DNA from: Phycisphaeraceae bacterium
GTDB taxonomy: Bacteria; Planctomycetota; Phycisphaerae; Phycisphaerales; UBA1924
Assembly: GCA_019636615.1 (NCBI GenBank)
Contig: JAHBXF010000002.1
Location: forward strand, 1,552,001-1,616,000
DNA: 64,000 nucleotides
Direction: 5' to 3'
The notes below the pieces were generated by a model. It saw nothing but the letters and a program-made list of their open reading frames with translations. It searched no databases and had not been told where the DNA came from. This document shows positions 1 to 7,794 of the stretch, in pieces (positions within the stretch are counted from its first letter, which is position 1; each line of letters starts with the position of its first letter). The position numbers were made by a program, and so were the translations under genes.

Positions 1-3000
1 CGCTCGTAGTGGGAAAGGTCTCGGGGCCGAGCCCAGTTGAGCACGGTGACGACCAAGCCCGCATGTGAACGGCCCACACGGCTCGTGGCCTGGATGTACT
101 CGGCCGTGCTCTTGGGCTGCCCCGACACGACCATGAGCCCCAGCCGTTTGACGTCGACACCGACCGAAACCATGTTCGTCGCGAGCATCACGTCGATCGG
201 GCCCGGCCCCACGACCTGTCCGGCACGTCGGGCTTGAAGTCGACGGGCATCCTCAACCGGATCGAAGCTCACTTCCAGACGATCGAGCGTGTCGGGAATC
301 TCCGTGGAGGCCTTACGGGAGGTGAGTTCCTCCACGAACGGCTTCCGCCGGCGTGCGAGACCTCGCTGGTCCGTGTCCTCAAGTCGGGAAGCCACGTCGT
401 CGTCCACGAGACGACGCATGCCACCGAGTTCGCGGAGGGAGTTGAAGTAGCCGACGAGGGTCATCCACGGATCTGCATGCACCCCGTACCCGGACCCCGG
501 AGTGTCATACAGACGCTGCGACGCCGCGAGCAATGCAACGTACGTACGGATGAGCGCTGCCTTGAGGCGTTTACCGAACGCGCAGATCCCGATGTAGCGA
601 CGGCCTGGGAACTCGTCGCTCGGCGGACGCTCCCTCGCGAAGAAGTTGTCGCTGGCGTCCAGACCGTGCGGCGGAAAGACTGCCACTTTCCGCTGGAAGA
701 GGCTTCGAACCTGTTCGTGTGAGCGCCGGATTGTTGCCGTCGATGCGATGAGCTTTGGGCGAATCCGCTTGCCTTCGAACTCCCACGAGGCAAGTTCGTC
801 AACGGCCGTTTCATAGAGCCCCATGAGCGATCCGAGGGGTCCACTGATCAGATGGAGTTCGTCTTGGATGATGAGATCCGGCGGCCGAAGGGGCGGATGC
901 TCGATGGTCTTCGTCCCCGGGTGCCCGCCCGCGGCGGGGTGACGATCAGAATCCTCGAGGTCCGGCGATCGGAATCCGTGCCGAGGGCAAAGCCCACTCA
1001 CGCGGCCGAAGAGGGTCTGAACCTCTCCTTTCCAGGGCATCTGAGCGAACTTGTCGACCGTGGCGATCAGCAGCGTCGGCAGGCGGCGGTAGATTTCCTC
1101 GTCAACAACAACCGCTGGAATGCCCTCGCTGGGTGACTTGGCGGCGGAGAACGGGCAGCGCCCGAGGGGATCGCTGCAGAACATCAGCGTGCGGGCCGCG
1201 CCGCCCGGATACGGATCAACCCGGATGTCGCCCTGACCGCGGCGGATTTCGCATCCGCACCATGGGCAATGCTTGAGTTGGGCGGGAGATCCAAACGAGC
1301 CGCCCTGCCAGTGCCCGTGATCGCTTCGCAGCGCCTCGGCGCTCTGGGCAGTGGTGTTCGGCGTCGTCCTGTACCCGACCCACAGTCCAATCCGGAAAGG
1401 AGTCTGTCCCCAACTGGCGTCGCCGGCAGCGATGGCCTCCCGCCGCAGGAACTCGCATGCACAGATCAATGCTGACGCACGCTGGAACTGCTGGATCGTG
1501 AGAAGCCGCAGCGTGTACCGCATCAAGACCGCGACGCCGTCGGTGCCGACGTGTCCGCCCACCAATGGGCGCAGACGGCGGATCGCCATCGCGAACGCTG
1601 CCAAACCAAGGTACGCCTCGGTCTTTCCACCGCCGGTCGGAAACCAAAGGAGGTCGCCAGTCGCGGCCACCGGGTCGGTCCGATCGGGATGGTGCAGATC
1701 GGCGAGGGAAGGAAGGTTCAGCAGCACAAACGCCAGCTGGAACGGGAACCAGCGGCGGTTGGTCGGCTGGTCGCACTGCTCAGGCGTGACCGTTTGACCA
1801 CGCCGCCGCTCCTGCGCATAGATCGATCGTGTTCGCTGGAGCCACATCGCCCGATTCGCGAACGCAAAGGCCTTCGCGGCGTCCGGGGAACTCTGGAGGA
1901 GTGCGATGCCATCAACGATGCGCTGTCGGGCGGTGTCGCAGGCGGCAAGAGCTTCCTCTGCTGCCTGGCGGTGTGTATCCAGCCCGACGGCGGGATCGTC
2001 GACGCGGGCCCTCTGCTGAAGGATCCACTCGGCATACGCGTTGGCGAGCGGCTCGAGCTTGGGACGCAGTTGGGCGGCAGAAAGCTCTGACAGCGCCTTC
2101 ATATCAAGCTCGAGTTCTCGCAGGGCCGGAATCTCATCGGGGCCCGGGGGGGTCTGCTTGGCCACTTCGTACGCCGGCATGACCTCGGTCGTCACCCGCG
2201 TTGCCCGTGGCGGATGAGCATGGGTGACGCCCTCGGCACGAACCGAGACGCCATGTCCCACGCCGAACTCGACGCGGTCGCGATAGACCATGTCCATCGC
2301 GCGATCCTCAAGCTCGGTGAGCGGATCAAGCCGACCATCGCGTGGAGTCGCTCGCCTGGTGAACCAAGTGCCGCCATCAGGAGCGTCCACACTCAGTTCC
2401 GGCTGAAACAGCCAGCTCGAATCGCGGAGCCGCTCGGGTTCCTCTTGGTTGTTGACGAGGAACAACGTGATGAGATAGCAATCGCCGACACGGCGCATGC
2501 GGCCGTGTACCACCACATCAGGAAACTCGTGATCCACAATCCACGGCTGGATTGGTCCTTCAGTGAGCGCGATCGTTTTCGATGTTCCGGAGATCGGCCG
2601 ACGCTTCCAGACCATCGCGGGCCCGCCGGTCTTCGGGTTGATCGCAGTCTCGCTCTTCACGCGCTCGTAGAAACCCCACTTCGCCGTAACGCGAATGCCC
2701 GGCGCTGAGGCATCAACTGAAAACGTCATCCCGATGGAGGACGGACAGAGCGAGGGAATCGCCGAGCCCGGAGCGCCGACGTCGGCCTGGCCGTCCTGGG
2801 ACGAACCTTTAATCCCCAATGCGAGCTCGTCATTCTGCTCGGGCGGCAGGGTCTGTCGCTTGGGCGCGAGCATCCCGACCAGGTACCGGTCCCAGACATG
2901 CCGGTCTTCCTCGATCTCCTCATACTCACCCCCGGCGGGGCCGAGCAGATCCTTGATCAGCATGTCCTCGAGCTGATCGCGAATCTCGCGGCGCGATGCG

Positions 3001-3056
3001 GGCGCGCGGAATGGACTCGGCGGCGGCTGTGTAGAGTTGGATGCGGCACTGCTCAC
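1..3056 (-). CDS. drmA: DISARM helicase DrmA, 3' end outside the window
   Basis: Large helicase-like protein of the DISARM anti-phage system; about 1018 residues are visible and the C-terminus lies beyond the left edge. Reading the minus strand shows a Walker A motif (FPTGGGKTEAYLG, about residue 470), a cysteine cluster (CPWC followed by further Cys, about 595-640), a DELH box (IIQDELHLISGPLG, about 735) and C-terminal helicase motifs (ATNMVSVGVDV, then AEYIQATSRVGR). The start is GTG at 3056, 7 nt after an AAAGGAG ribosome-binding site; other frames close early. The family identity is established knowledge from these motifs and from drmD and drmMI upstream. In class 1 DISARM drmB and drmC normally follow, so they are expected left of position 1. 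Unusually, about 6.6 kb of other genes separate it from drmMI. Confidence 0.88.
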   Translation of the reverse strand, partial: MSSAASNSTQPPPSPFRAPASRREIRDQLEDMLIKDLLGPAGGEYEEIEEDRHVWDRYLVGMLAPKRQTLPPEQNDELALGIKGSSQDGQADVGAPGSAIPSLCPSSIGMTFSVDASAPGIRVTAKWGFYERVKSETAINPKTGGPAMVWKRRPISGTSKTIALTEGPIQPWIVDHEFPDVVVHGRMRRVGDCYLITLFLVNNQEEPERLRDSSWLFQPELSVDAPDGGTWFTRRATPRDGRLDPLTELEDRAMDMVYRDRVEFGVGHGVSVRAEGVTHAHPPRATRVTTEVMPAYEVAKQTPPGPDEIPALRELELDMKALSELSAAQLRPKLEPLANAYAEWILQQRARVDDPAVGLDTHRQAAEEALAACDTARQRIVDGIALLQSSPDAAKAFAFANRAMWLQRTRSIYAQERRRGQTVTPEQCDQPTNRRWFPFQLAFVLLNLPSLADLHHPDRTDPVAATGDLLWFPTGGGKTEAYLGLAAFAMAIRRLRPLVGGHVGTDGVAVLMRYTLRLLTIQQFQRASALICACEFLRREAIAAGDASWGQTPFRIGLWVGYRTTPNTTAQSAEALRSDHGHWQGGSFGSPAQLKHCPWCGCEIRRGQGDIRVDPYPGGAARTLMFCSDPLGRCPFSAAKSPSEGIPAVVVDEEIYRRLPTLLIATVDKFAQMPWKGEVQTLFGRVSGLCPRHGFRSPDLEDSDRHPAAGGHPGTKTIEHPPLRPPDLIIQDELHLISGPLGSLMGLYETAVDELASWEFEGKRIRPKLIASTATIRRSHEQVRSLFQRKVAVFPPHGLDASDNFFARERPPSDEFPGRRYIGICAFGKRLKAALIRTYVALLAASQRLYDTPGSGYGVHADPWMTLVGYFNSLRELGGMRRLVDDDVASRLEDTDQRGLARRRKPFVEELTSRKASTEIPDTLDRLEVSFDPVEDARRLQARRAGQVVGPGPIDVMLATNMVSVGVDVKRLGLMVVSGQPKSTAEYIQATSRVGRSHAGLVVTVLNWARPRDLSHYE

Positions 3057-3203
3057 ACGTCGACTCCTTTACTTTCTCGCCAAAGCATCCTGGGTTCGCG
3101 GCCCCCATGATGCCAGCACGGCCGGCGAGATCTTGGTGTCCAGGGAACCCCAGATCGCACCGATTCGCCCCCAGCCCCATATTCTCGGTCTCGGGATGCG
3201 TGA

Positions 3204-3220
3204 GTTCTAGATTCTAGAAC
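3204..3220. promoter_or_regulatory. 17-bp perfect palindrome, probable XRE operator
   Basis: GTTCTAGA-T-TCTAGAAC is a perfect 8-bp inverted repeat around one central base. It ends 8 bp before the -35 box of the promoter of the XRE-ImmA gene and lies in the divergent gap facing drmA. Position and symmetry suggest a dimeric helix-turn-helix repressor or activator site, most simply autoregulation by the XRE protein; this is inference. Confidence 0.6.
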
Positions 3221-3228
3221 GAAAAGGC

Positions 3229-3257
3229 TTGACAGGCGGCTTATTGTAGCCGATACT
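3229..3257 (+). promoter_or_regulatory. sigma-70-type promoter of the XRE-ImmA cluster
   Basis: A consensus TTGACA (3229-3234) is followed after exactly 17 bp by GATACT (3252-3257). Transcription would begin near 3264, which makes the GTG at 3262 unusable and supports the ATG at 3295 as the start of the first gene. It should drive the four plus-strand genes to 6913. Confidence 0.65.
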
Positions 3258-3294
3258 TTCTGTGCTGTCGAATTTTCAGAGGAGCCAGCTCACG

Positions 3295-4395
3295 ATGATT
3301 GGCGAACGACTCCGCTTTGCTCGCGAGAAGCGAGGCCTCACTCTCAACCAGGTTGCCGACCTGTCGGCGATTGGTTCGTCGTCGCTCAGCGACTTCGAGA
3401 ACGACAAGCGGCAGCCCAAACTCGCCCAGCTCCAGGCGTTGGCCAAGCTGTACGGACGTTCCGAAGCCTTCTTCTTTCAGGAGGGGACGCTCCCGGCCGA
3501 GCAGGTTCTCTGGCGACAGAGGCCAGTCGGTGATGTCGCCTCCGCGATCGAGTCGCAGTTCGTGCAGCTTTGCGAGCAATACCACAACCTCGAGCTTTGG
3601 TGCGCCGAACGGGTAGCCGCAGATCTGCCGGTCAGCACCACGCCGGCCGAGTCGTTCACGTACTCCACCGCCGAGGAGCTCGCGCACCGTGTCCGCAAAG
3701 CCCTCAATCTCGGAGATTGCCCGGCACGGGCGCTTCGCAGCGTTCTCGAAGAGAGCTGCGGCGTGAAGATTTTCCATCTTTCGGTTGAGCCTACCGGCAC
3801 CGCAGCGTGTTCGCGGAGTGACGCATATGGCATGGCGGTGCTGCTCAACACGAACAACCGTCGGTGGCGGCGCAACTTCGACCTAGCGCACGAACTCTTT
3901 CACCTGCTCACATGGCAGGCGTTCCGCGGCCAGAGTGATGCGACCGCTCCACCGCTCGAGGAGAAGCTCGCGGATGCCTTCGCCTCTGCGCTCGTGCTAC
4001 CCACGGATGCGGTGCAAGCCGCCGTCGAAGAGAAGCGGCAGTCCGCCGGGAAACTGAATCGCTCGGCGCTGTTCGACATCGCCCGAGAGTTCGATGTATC
4101 AGTCGAGGCGCTGCTCTGGAAGCTCAAGAAGGTCTACAACCGCACGGAAGAAGCCACCCGAGCGGACATCGAGGCGTGCAAGCAACTCGCCAAGACCTAC
4201 GAAACCCGCAAGGAAGAACAGCCGCCGCCGGTCCGCCCCGAGCGATTCAATGCCCTCGTTCTGAAGGCCCTCCAGCGGGGCGAACTGTCGACCGGCCGCG
4301 CCGCGGAGTATCTCGGCATCAGCCGTCGTGAAGCGATGAAGCTCGAGGAGCTCGACGGAGCGCAAGATGCCGAAGTCGCGATTAGTCCTGCTTGA
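3295..4395 (+). CDS. XRE-family regulator fused to ImmA/IrrE metallopeptidase
   Basis: A 366-residue two-domain protein. Residues 1-60 form an XRE/Cro helix-turn-helix (ERLRFAREKRGLTLNQVADL, then SSSLSDFENDKRQP). The middle holds an ImmA/IrrE (COG2856) metallopeptidase domain with the zinc motif HELFH (LAHELFHLLTW) and a downstream acidic helix (EEKLADAFASALVLP) that supplies the third ligand. In known systems such proteins cleave or sense partner repressors, or act as antitoxin-like regulators. The ATG at 3295 follows GAGGAG and lies downstream of the predicted transcription start. The 3' end overlaps the PIN gene by 29 nt, so the two are translationally coupled. It probably controls the cluster through the upstream palindrome (inference). 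Confidence 0.85.
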   Translation: MIGERLRFAREKRGLTLNQVADLSAIGSSSLSDFENDKRQPKLAQLQALAKLYGRSEAFFFQEGTLPAEQVLWRQRPVGDVASAIESQFVQLCEQYHNLELWCAERVAADLPVSTTPAESFTYSTAEELAHRVRKALNLGDCPARALRSVLEESCGVKIFHLSVEPTGTAACSRSDAYGMAVLLNTNNRRWRRNFDLAHELFHLLTWQAFRGQSDATAPPLEEKLADAFASALVLPTDAVQAAVEEKRQSAGKLNRSALFDIAREFDVSVEALLWKLKKVYNRTEEATRADIEACKQLAKTYETRKEEQPPPVRPERFNALVLKALQRGELSTGRAAEYLGISRREAMKLEELDGAQDAEVAISPA

Positions 4396-4927
4396 CGCGA
4401 ATGTCGTCATTGGCCTCTTCGAGCTGAAGCTCTGGGACGCCTTGGTTGCGCGCTATGAGGTCCTGATCGCGGAGACCTGCGTCGGCGAAGCTCTCTGGTA
4501 CGAGGATGGCGAGCACCGGATCGACATCGATCTCACGCCGTACATCGCCGACAACCGCATCACCACGGTGTCCGCGGACTTGAGCGCGGTGCAGGCCTTC
4601 TCCAAGCGGTTCGAGCCGAACTACTTGGAGAAGCTCGATCCTGGCGAGCTTGAATCTCTGACGCACCTGCTGGCTACCGAGAATCCCGCAGCCCCGTGCC
4701 AGATCTGCTCCGGTGACAGGATCGTCTATCGCGTGCTCGGCAACCTCGGTAAGGGCGAGCTCGGCATTTCGCTCGAGGAACTCCTGTCTGCAATCGGCCG
4801 CACTGTCAAGGTGGGCAGGATGTTCACCAAAGCGTTCCGCGAGGAGGCGACGGACCAGGGCTTCAAGGAACGCATGCGGGGGCTGGGCGTCAAGGGGCCG
4901 AGCGCCGGCCCGAAGAAGGGCTGGTAG
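4367..4927 (+). CDS. PIN-domain-like protein
   Basis: A 186-residue protein starting inside the end of the XRE-ImmA gene. The N-terminus (LVLLDANVVIGLFE) carries the first acidic residue of a PIN-type nuclease fold, with further conserved-looking acidic positions at DPGELESL (about 87-94) and CSGDRIVYRVLG (about 114-125). PIN proteins are usually Mg-dependent ribonucleases and common toxins. Pairing of a PIN protein with an XRE-ImmA protein is a recurrent toxin-antitoxin-like arrangement, so this is probably the effector and its neighbour the regulator. The C-terminal 30 residues are Lys/Gly-rich. The fold assignment rests on short motifs and would benefit from a profile search. Confidence 0.7.
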   Translation: MPKSRLVLLDANVVIGLFELKLWDALVARYEVLIAETCVGEALWYEDGEHRIDIDLTPYIADNRITTVSADLSAVQAFSKRFEPNYLEKLDPGELESLTHLLATENPAAPCQICSGDRIVYRVLGNLGKGELGISLEELLSAIGRTVKVGRMFTKAFREEATDQGFKERMRGLGVKGPSAGPKKGW

Positions 4928-4980
4928 CGGAAACCGGTGGGCTTCAAGCCGGGCAGTTCGAGACTCTTATCGTTCTCGCA

Positions 4981-5979
4981 ATGACAGCCGACAGGGACCT
5001 CAATCGCCGTATCACCGAGATCATCAAGCCCCTCGTGCCCGCCGATGCCGAGGAAAAGGTGCAACGCGCGTACCGCCAGTTCAACCAGATCATCCGCGAA
5101 CACATCCGCAACGAAACCGGTCTACGGCTGACCGACGGTGACGGTCGGTCGGTCGGCCTCCCGATCAAGATCGTTGATGGCTTCCCCGCAGGCTTCGCCA
5201 AGCTCATCGACAGATACCAGGATCCGGTGCTCTGGCGACTCATCGTGGGCCAACCGAAGCTGGCACGGCTGATGGATGGGCTCAAGTTCGTGATGAGCGA
5301 ATGGTCAGCTATCGAGGCGTGGGCCGGCCTACCCGAGCCAGCACGAGGAGCACGTCCGCATCTGGACCGCACATGGGAAGCGGGTGCCGCGCTCCAGAAA
5401 GCCGCGATCGTTGAGGACATCCGCAAACAACTGCGCGAGATCAATGAGGACATCCTGGGTGCGTACATCTATCCCCCGGGCCGCACGCCGTGGATCGAGC
5501 TGTACTGGATGCCCATCGCGATGACCGCAGGGATGCTCGAGGTCGAGATCGCCGATCTGGCGCTCGTGACGATGGCGCACGAGCTCGCGCACGGGTACAC
5601 CCATCAGGGCCACGACATCGACGGCCAGATCTGGGACACCTCAGCGTTCCGGGCCGCGGACCTTCGGATCAAGGAAGGGCTGGCTCAGTTTTACGCCCAG
5701 ACCATCGCCGATAAGGTCGCGATTCGTGCGCCCGGCATGCGCAAGGCCTTTGACGAGATGCTCAAGCTCCAGAGCGGTCCCTACACCGTCCACACCCAAT
5801 GGCTCAAGGACGACCCCGCGACACAATCGAAGCGGCAACCGTCGCAGCGTGGCGAGATCGTCCGGTTCACGATGATCGCGGCCCGCTCGACCAAGGGCCT
5901 CACCTACGACGCCTGGATCGCCATGCTCGATACGACGCAGAATCGCTTCAAAGGCAACGGCTCGCCGCTCTTCGAATAG
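4981..5979 (+). CDS. zincin-type metallopeptidase of unknown target
   Basis: A 332-residue soluble protein with a clear HExxH motif (TMAHELAHGYTHQGHD, about residues 198-213) followed by KEGLAQFYAQ (about 231-240), whose Glu is a likely third zinc ligand. No signal peptide or membrane segment is seen, so it should be cytoplasmic. It lies 53 bp after the PIN gene and 58 bp before the CD-NTase gene on the same strand, with no obvious Shine-Dalgarno before its ATG. With the ImmA domain two genes upstream it gives the cluster two separate zinc proteases. Proteases occur as effectors or activators in several defence systems; a role here is inference. Confidence 0.72.
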   Translation: MTADRDLNRRITEIIKPLVPADAEEKVQRAYRQFNQIIREHIRNETGLRLTDGDGRSVGLPIKIVDGFPAGFAKLIDRYQDPVLWRLIVGQPKLARLMDGLKFVMSEWSAIEAWAGLPEPARGARPHLDRTWEAGAALQKAAIVEDIRKQLREINEDILGAYIYPPGRTPWIELYWMPIAMTAGMLEVEIADLALVTMAHELAHGYTHQGHDIDGQIWDTSAFRAADLRIKEGLAQFYAQTIADKVAIRAPGMRKAFDEMLKLQSGPYTVHTQWLKDDPATQSKRQPSQRGEIVRFTMIAARSTKGLTYDAWIAMLDTTQNRFKGNGSPLFE

Positions 5980-6037
5980 TCACTACCGCCAACGAAACCC
6001 GCATCAGCATCCGGCACACAGCCGTAGACTACTCCTC

Positions 6038-6913
6038 ATGCCCAGAACCGTTGACGAAGGATTCCGCGATTTTCTTGTCAAGCTGACCCCATCGACCACT
6101 GAATCCGAAGCGGCGAAGAGCCACCGTGCCTCCATAAAGGCTCGCCTGGCGAACGATTACACGCTCTATCGCTTCCTGCGCATCGGCTCGTTTGGAAATG
6201 GCACCAGCATTTCCGGCTACAGCGATGTTGATTACCTGGCGGAAGTCTCGACAAGCGACCTCAAACGAGTCTCCACAAGTAGCCTGATTGCCCTGCGAGC
6301 AACGCTAGACAATCGGTTTCCGAATACGGGCGTCTGCGTGCGATGTCCGGCTGTTCAGGTGCCCTTTGGAACCAACGCGAGGGACACAACCGAGATCGTG
6401 ATCGCTGATGACACCGGTAGGACGATCGATGGGCACACCATCTATAACATCGCAGACTGCAATGGGGGCTGGATGGACGCGGCACCCGACGCGCACAAAG
6501 CCTTTGTCGTTGAGCAAGACGACCGATTGAACAAAAAGGTTCGGCCTCTCATCCGCTTCGTCAAAGCTTGGAAGTTCTATCAGTCTGTGCCGATCTCGTC
6601 CTTCTACCTCGAAATGCGGGTTGCGCAGTATGCTGCGAGCGAGACATCCATCATCTACAGCATCGACGTGAAGCGGTTCTTTACCTGGCTCGTCAACAAG
6701 AACATGGCCGCGCTCCAAGATCCCGTGGGCGTGTCAGGTTACATATACCCATGCAAAACCCAGAATCAGGCTGACGAGGCTTGGAGCAAGCTTCAGACGG
6801 CGGCCACAAGAGCGGACAAGGCACGTGCCGCGGAGGAATCAGAGAGGATAGATGACGCGTTCTACTGGTGGCGTCTGCTGTACAACCAGGGCTTCCCCAC
6901 GTATTACCGCTGA
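6038..6913 (+). CDS. SMODS-type CD-NTase (cyclic oligonucleotide synthase)
   Basis: A 291-residue nucleotidyltransferase of the CD-NTase/SMODS family, the sensor-synthase of CBASS defence. The catalytic core is visible: GS at residues 50-51 (RIGSFGNGTSISGYSDVDYL), acidic pair D63 and D65, and a probable third acidic residue E119 (TTEIVIAD). The C-terminal half is helical, as in OAS-like enzymes. Members of the family make cyclic di- or trinucleotides on phage infection, which activate a nearby effector. No cap2/cap3 or HORMA/TRIP13 genes are present. The only plausible effector is the S-4TM gene converging on it (the ends overlap by 10 bp). The nucleotide product cannot be read from sequence. 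Confidence 0.85.
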   Translation: MPRTVDEGFRDFLVKLTPSTTESEAAKSHRASIKARLANDYTLYRFLRIGSFGNGTSISGYSDVDYLAEVSTSDLKRVSTSSLIALRATLDNRFPNTGVCVRCPAVQVPFGTNARDTTEIVIADDTGRTIDGHTIYNIADCNGGWMDAAPDAHKAFVVEQDDRLNKKVRPLIRFVKAWKFYQSVPISSFYLEMRVAQYAASETSIIYSIDVKRFFTWLVNKNMAALQDPVGVSGYIYPCKTQNQADEAWSKLQTAATRADKARAAEESERIDDAFYWWRLLYNQGFPTYYR

Positions 6914-7794
6914 TCGCGGTGCTCTCGCCAAAGTCGATCCAGCCGTTCGCGTTCCCGTTCGTACAGCGCCGTCGGCACGGCGGGGGCCATCGCGGTTGCC
7001 GCTTCGTAGTCGGTAAACGCGGCCATGTATGGCTCCGGGCCGTTCGGAGTGATCTTTTCCAAGCGGCGTTCGACCCTCTCGACGGCGGTAGCAGCGGCCT
7101 GCCAGTTCATCGCCTGCCCCAGTTGATCTGCACTCACGAGGAACGCCACGAACGCGAGGATGCAGTTGGCGATGACTGGGCCGATCTCACGGGGGGCAAA
7201 CGCCGCGACCGCCAGAAGGCCGACGATGATGCACGCAACGGTGATGCCAAACTTGGTGAATCCAGCCCGCGCCGCCATACGGTACAGCGAGTGTGAGAAA
7301 AACGCAGATTCCTGCAAGTTCTCCCGAAGGCGTTCCAGCCCCGGCGTGTGCGTGCTGGCGTAGTAGGTCTCGGGCATGGCATACACCGCAGCCTTCTGCT
7401 CGGCGTCCGCGCCCGCAAGATCCCGTAGGAGGCGGATGTCCAACTGCTCGCTAGACGGTCCAAGCGACTCAATCAGCAATGCCCGGCGTTTGATCGTGCT
7501 GCCGAGGGAATGCCGGTCGGCAGCGACTCGTTGCAGCCACCATCGAGCGCCCTGCAAGAGCAGTGAGACCAGCGCACTGAGGTACGCTGCCGCTTTGGAT
7601 ATGGGAATCAGCCAGCTGACCTGCTGGGTTGCATCGAGTAGTGGCGGAGCAGCTTGAACAAGCACCGCGAAGATGCCCAACCCCAACACCCATGCCTGGA
7701 GTCGCTTCCCACGGGCTCGAATCGTCTTTGCCTGCTCGAGGACGACGCGAGCGAGTGCGACCAATGGCGGAGATGTGGGGGACGAAAGCGTCAC
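6904..7794 (-). CDS. S-4TM-family membrane protein, putative pore-forming effector
   Basis: A 296-residue protein with four hydrophobic segments in two pairs: about 33-53 (VLGLGIFAVLVQAAPPLL), 62-84 (LIPISKAAAYLSALVSLLLQ), 183-202 (FGITVACIIVGLLAVAAFAP) and 205-226 (IGPVIANCILAFVAFLVS), separated by a soluble helical region. This matches the S-4TM (SMODS-associated 4TM) family, predicted to form membrane pores when triggered by a cyclic nucleotide. Its ATG overlaps the stop of the SMC-like ATPase gene (ATGA), so it is translated together with the DISARM-strand operon, while the CD-NTase is encoded head-on from the other strand. Family assignment is from topology, length and context. Confidence 0.72.
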   Translation of the reverse strand: MTLSSPTSPPLVALARVVLEQAKTIRARGKRLQAWVLGLGIFAVLVQAAPPLLDATQQVSWLIPISKAAAYLSALVSLLLQGARWWLQRVAADRHSLGSTIKRRALLIESLGPSSEQLDIRLLRDLAGADAEQKAAVYAMPETYYASTHTPGLERLRENLQESAFFSHSLYRMAARAGFTKFGITVACIIVGLLAVAAFAPREIGPVIANCILAFVAFLVSADQLGQAMNWQAAATAVERVERRLEKITPNGPEPYMAAFTDYEAATAMAPAVPTALYERERERLDRLWREHRDQR

